Source: Lachnospiraceae bacterium
GTDB lineage: Bacteria > Bacillota_A > Clostridia > Lachnospirales > Lachnospiraceae
DNA length: 16,514 nt
Direction of reading: 5' to 3'
Assembly (NCBI GenBank): GCA_024684065.1
Contig: JAIKXO010000319.1
Location: 1-16,514, forward strand
Translations under genes and position numbers: made by a program
Shown: piece after piece, positions 13,283-16,514 of the stretch
How positions within the stretch are numbered: position 1 is the first letter of the stretch
Layout of the letters: every line of letters begins with the position of its first letter
The notes under the pieces: model-generated
Databases searched by the model: none
What the model was told of the DNA's origin: nothing
The model's input: the letters and a program-made list of their open reading frames with translations, nothing else

Positions 13283-15688
13283 TTACTGCTCCGTGATCAT
13301 CTCCACCGGCTTCAGCTCCCGCACCCGAAGGCCTGCGGCAGCTGCTGCCAGGGCGGCCGTCAGGATGATGCCCGCGAAGCACACGCCCCTCCACAGCATC
13401 GAGATGTCGAATCTCACGTTTTTGATCACGAAGAGCGAGAACGCCGCTTTCACCACAGCACTTCCGGCAGGCTGCGCAAGGATCGCGCCGATGAGCGCCC
13501 CGATGGTCACTGCCGGAATGTTGGACAGCATGATCTGGCAGATGAGCCCCGCCGTGGTCTGTCCCAGCGCCTTGCTGATGCCCATGCCTCTCCATTCGCG
13601 GCTGATCTTGGCCCTGATCACCAGCGATTCCACAAAGATCACCACCAGGATCGTGATGGCCACGATGGCCAGGCAGATCATCGTCAGGCTCGCCGACGCG
13701 GTTTTCGTGGTGCTCTCCATGAAGAGCCTGTCGTTCCGGATGCTGTAATCGTAGTCCTTGTCTTTCTTCAGAGCTTCCAGCTGCGCGCTGATCCCGTCAA
13801 AGCTCACGCCCTCTTTTGTGTAGATGCAGTAGGTGTAGCGTGCGCTCAGGTCGCCGGGCACGATCTTTTCGACCCCGTCCAGCCGCATGTAGATGGTCCT
13901 GCCCATCCGCTCCACTCTCTGGTTGATGCCGGTGACCAGGTAGTCCGCCTCCCGGCCGGCGTATTCGATCGTCACCACGTCGCCGCAGCTGATCCCCATG
14001 TCGCCGGCGATGCCCGACGTCACCATGATCTCGTTGGCGCTTTCCGGCATCCTGCCGTCCAGCATGTTGGTGCTCTTTGTATTGCGGATGTCGTCCACCG
14101 CGTAGGTGTAGAAGGTGCCTTCCTTATCCCCTGCCTTCAGCGCCGGCTCAAAGGTCGTCTGCACCATCACGCTTTCCGCGCCGGGCAGGGCACACAGCTC
14201 TTCCGAGATGTCCCCGCCCTTTGTGTTGCCTTCCACGGACGCGTCGGCCATTTCAAACGCCATGATCCTCATGAGGCCATCGGGGTCCTCGCAGAAATTC
14301 TCCACCAGGCCGAAGCCGATGAGCGCCGAGATCACCAGCAGCGCGCTGATGCAGGCCATGATGACGTTCCGGCCCACGCCGCCCGCCAGGTCCTTGAGCG
14401 AGAGCACCATGGGAATGGGCAGGGGTGTCTTTTCAAAGGAGAAGTAGTTCTTCTTGAAGTTGTGCGCGGTGATGCCGCCGCGCAGCGCGTCCAGAACGCT
14501 CACCTTCTGATAAGCGCTGCTGCAGGCCGTTGCCACCAGGGCCACCACCAGCAGCAGGAAGAGCATGGTTGCCGCTCCGACGCCCGCGTTGACCGGCTGG
14601 TTCCAGGAAAGCCCCAGCATGGACGAGATGATCTCGCCGAATTTGCCAAAGCTCGCCGCCGCGGCCGCCATTCCTGCCAGCGCCCCGGCCAGGGCCACCA
14701 GGCTGATCTGCAGGATCAGGGAGATCCGCAGCTCCTTCACGGTATAGCCGCTCGCCTCCAGGATGCCGGTGTTTTTCATGTTCTTCTGGATGAAGTTTTT
14801 GATGCTGAACGAGATGATGACCAGCGCGATGACCATGACCAGCACTGCGAACACCAGCAGCACCGCCATGACGATCATCGGGATGAACTGCGAGCCGCCC
14901 TTCATGATGTCCCAGTTGACCAGCATGTAGTCCGTCACGTTGACGTTTTCTTCTTTCTCGGCATGCTCGCTCAGGTACTCTTTGTACTTCTCGTTGATGT
15001 CGTTCTCCAGGTCGTCCGTAGTGCGGCCGCTGGCAGAAAACGTGGCGGACACGCGGCCCATGTGGCAGCTCCGCTTCTGCACGCTCTCTTCCTTCTCGCA
15101 CAGCTCGTCGATCATCTCCTGCGACATGCACACGCTGTAGATGGTGATGTTTATGGTCGAGCAGAAATAGGGGTCCTCCAGGTAGTCTGCCACGGTGAAT
15201 TCGTACACATTGTCCCCGAACTTCAGCTGCAGCACGTCGCCAATGGCGAAGCCGGCCTTCATGTTGAGCGGGATGAGGATGTCGTTTTTCTGATACGCGC
15301 GCTTTTCGCCCTGCACCTTCATCTGGGTCTTGTCCAGGTTGATCGCTTCCGCCAGGAACATGTACTGCAGATACTCGTCCTGCTTTTTATTCCTGTATTC
15401 CGCGACCAGGCGGATCTGCGGGGTATGCTCGTATTCCGCGATGTCCGCGTTTCCGGTGAAGGCCCTTCGCGCCGCGTCGTTTTCCGCCTCCGTGTCGTTG
15501 GTCATCAGCATGATGTGCGCGCCGTTCGTGGCCTCGAAGCGGCCGTCCATCACCTTTCCGAGCCCCGCGATGGCCGAGGCGCAGTCAAAGATCAGAAACG
15601 CCGCGAGGAAAGTGAGGAGGAAGAAGGTGATCATGTCACCCTTCTGTTTTTTCATGTTGTTTTTGGCTATGAAGAAAAGTTTGTACAT
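13283..15688 (-). CDS. FtsX/MacB-type ABC transporter permease
   Basis: An 801-aa membrane protein with two halves. A first span at about 18-40 is followed by a large extracytoplasmic domain (about 45-265) and an FtsX core (about 266-405) with three spans and the conserved IKNFIQKNMKNTGILEASGYT coupling region. A second span at about 440-462 is followed by another extracytoplasmic domain (about 465-655) and a second FtsX core (about 660-795) with ISREWRGMGISKALGQT. This two-domain layout fits MacB/LolC-like mechanotransmission exporters, which expel or pull substrates from the envelope, rather than the ten-span BceB type. The ATG has AAAGGAGA 5 nt upstream. It follows the ATPase gene by 121 nt and precedes the two-component pair. 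Confidence 0.92.
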   Translation of the reverse strand: MYKLFFIAKNNMKKQKGDMITFFLLTFLAAFLIFDCASAIAGLGKVMDGRFEATNGAHIMLMTNDTEAENDAARRAFTGNADIAEYEHTPQIRLVAEYRNKKQDEYLQYMFLAEAINLDKTQMKVQGEKRAYQKNDILIPLNMKAGFAIGDVLQLKFGDNVYEFTVADYLEDPYFCSTINITIYSVCMSQEMIDELCEKEESVQKRSCHMGRVSATFSASGRTTDDLENDINEKYKEYLSEHAEKEENVNVTDYMLVNWDIMKGGSQFIPMIVMAVLLVFAVLVMVIALVIISFSIKNFIQKNMKNTGILEASGYTVKELRISLILQISLVALAGALAGMAAAAASFGKFGEIISSMLGLSWNQPVNAGVGAATMLFLLLVVALVATACSSAYQKVSVLDALRGGITAHNFKKNYFSFEKTPLPIPMVLSLKDLAGGVGRNVIMACISALLVISALIGFGLVENFCEDPDGLMRIMAFEMADASVEGNTKGGDISEELCALPGAESVMVQTTFEPALKAGDKEGTFYTYAVDDIRNTKSTNMLDGRMPESANEIMVTSGIAGDMGISCGDVVTIEYAGREADYLVTGINQRVERMGRTIYMRLDGVEKIVPGDLSARYTYCIYTKEGVSFDGISAQLEALKKDKDYDYSIRNDRLFMESTTKTASASLTMICLAIVAITILVVIFVESLVIRAKISREWRGMGISKALGQTTAGLICQIMLSNIPAVTIGALIGAILAQPAGSAVVKAAFSLFVIKNVRFDISMLWRGVCFAGIILTAALAAAAAGLRVRELKPVEMITEQ

Positions 15689-15809
15689 GGGGGTCTCCTT
15701 TATCGGATCGGTTATTACCTTTTTCAGAGGTTTTTTTGAGTTTCGTTTTTGTGCTCTGTTACCGGCCCTTTTTTCAGGAATCTCTGTGAGTTCCTTTTTT
15801 CCTACTCAA

Positions 15810-16514
15810 TTACCATCCCATCTCCTGGAGGAATTCCTTGAGTTTTTCATGGCGCTTACGGGCTGTTTCTCTGTCCGGATTCTCCTCATCCATGTAGTCA
15901 CCGGCATAGGCGCCCAGCTCGCATTCGTCCGAGATCACGCCGTCCGCCAGATAGATGATGCGGTTTCCGCGTTCCGCCGCCTTGATCGTGTGGGTCACCA
16001 TCACGATGCTCTGCCCTTCCCGGTTTAGCTCGCTCAGGATGTCCAGCACGTTCGTGGTGTTCTGCGAATTGAGCGCTCCGGTGGGCTCGTCCGCAAAGAG
16101 CACTTCAGGGCTGTTGATGACGCCTCTCACAACCGCCACTCTCTGCTGCTGCCCGCCCGAAAGCTGCGCCGGGAATTTCCGCGAATCCCTTTCGTTGATC
16201 TCCACCCGCTCCAGCAGCCGCATCGCCTTCTCCGCCAGCGCCTTGCGGTCCCTGTTCTTGAGGAGGCCGCTCACCATCACGTTGTCCAGCGCGCTCATCG
16301 AGTCGTTCAGGTAGTTCTGCTGGAACACGAAGCCCGCGTGGTTTCTTCTGAACAGCGCCAGCTTGTCGTTCGAGAATTTCGAGATCTCCAGGCCGGCTCC
16401 ATCCTTCGTTCCCTTTGCCGAGAATCCCTGGCCTCCCTTCTCTTCCTTTCCCGAGTCCACCGGTCCATTCTTCGCCCTCTTGCTCGAAGACCCAACGCCG
16501 TTCTTCGCACCCTT
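15810..16514 (-). CDS. ABC transporter ATP-binding protein (5' end outside window)
   Basis: The frame is open to the window edge; 234 C-terminal residues are present. Visible motifs are the Q-loop (HAGFVFQQNYL), signature LSGGQQQRVAVVRGV, Walker B EVLFADEPTGALN and H-loop VMVTHTIKAAERG. The family match is the MacB/LolD-type ATPase (LALFRRNHAGFVFQQ). Walker A must lie beyond the right edge. A GTG at 16460 in this frame should not be taken as the start because Walker A would then be missing. Just before LEISKFSNDKLALFRR, where relatives have about 15 residues of 'SGEVLVDG' type, there are at least 42 residues rich in Gly, Lys, Ser and Asn, which is unusual. It energises the 801-aa permease encoded downstream. 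Confidence 0.93.
   Translation of the reverse strand, partial: KGAKNGVGSSSKRAKNGPVDSGKEEKGGQGFSAKGTKDGAGLEISKFSNDKLALFRRNHAGFVFQQNYLNDSMSALDNVMVSGLLKNRDRKALAEKAMRLLERVEINERDSRKFPAQLSGGQQQRVAVVRGVINSPEVLFADEPTGALNSQNTTNVLDILSELNREGQSIVMVTHTIKAAERGNRIIYLADGVISDECELGAYAGDYMDEENPDRETARKRHEKLKEFLQEMGW

Noticed and set aside
11168..15739. A 1,523-codon open frame on the plus strand
   Set aside because: It runs antisense to the kinase, regulator and permease genes, which have complete domain motifs. Its translation is rich in His, Asp, Arg and Gln with no domains. It is a by-product of GC-rich codon use on the other strand.
15805..15815. CTCAATTACCA, an 11-bp match to the 20-bp repeat
   Set aside because: It falls at the end of the ABC ATPase coding region (Trp codon plus stop) in the GC-rich region, and the similarity does not extend further. 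Chance is the simplest explanation.
1..16514. CRISPR arrays, tRNA or rRNA genes
   Set aside because: I looked for regularly spaced repeats and for cloverleaf or conserved rRNA sequence on both strands and saw none.

Overview
The window looks like Clostridia, most plausibly Lachnospiraceae-like. Almost every gene has a strong AGGAGG-type ribosome binding site, TTG starts occur, and the protein families (FtsX-type ABC exporter with a two-component pair, zinc-ribbon membrane proteins, SAP-domain and NYN-domain proteins) fit that group. The taxon is inferred; no rRNA or housekeeping marker is present. All intact genes are on the minus strand.

Two compartments are visible. Bases 1 to about 11,210 are an accessory region, AT-rich in many places (hand counts: 22% GC in 11041-11100, 37% in 3421-3480). 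It is full of small, orphan and broken genes. From about 11,215 the DNA is clearly GC-richer (53% in 11221-11280, 65% in 12001-12060) and looks like resident chromosome. The junction cuts into a plus-strand gene of which only the last 48 codons remain (11215-11361), so 11,210 is a likely island boundary.

Accessory region, read right to left in the direction of transcription. A tightly overlapping four-gene operon (10994-8689) encodes an OLD-like AAA ATPase, a TOPRIM (DUF4276-like) protein and two unrecognised small proteins of 70 and 64 aa. The overlaps are 4, 8 and 4 nt. This is the best candidate for an undescribed defence system. Next come a TTG-start zinc-binding protein (8535-7834) behind a palindromic promoter, an 83-aa orphan (7635-7384), and a NYN/PIN-like nuclease (7258-5921) with its own promoter and terminator. 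These are followed by decayed gene remnants (5711-5342), an XRE regulator whose LexA/CI-like domain appears to lack both catalytic residues (5286-4615), and two single-pass zinc-ribbon membrane proteins (4533-2171). The region ends with a frameshifted, truncated DUF262/GmrSD remnant (1951-1717) and a SAP-domain protein (1659-580) lying between copies of a 20-bp repeat. Bases 1-579 carry no convincing gene.

Resident region, again right to left: an ABC ATPase (cut by the window end, with an unusual low-complexity stretch before its Q-loop), an 801-aa FtsX-type permease, an OmpR-family response regulator and a HAMP-containing histidine kinase. Together they look like an envelope-stress or peptide-resistance module in which the two-component system controls an exporter. 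The regulator-kinase pair also has its own extended -10 promoter with a dyad in the spacer.
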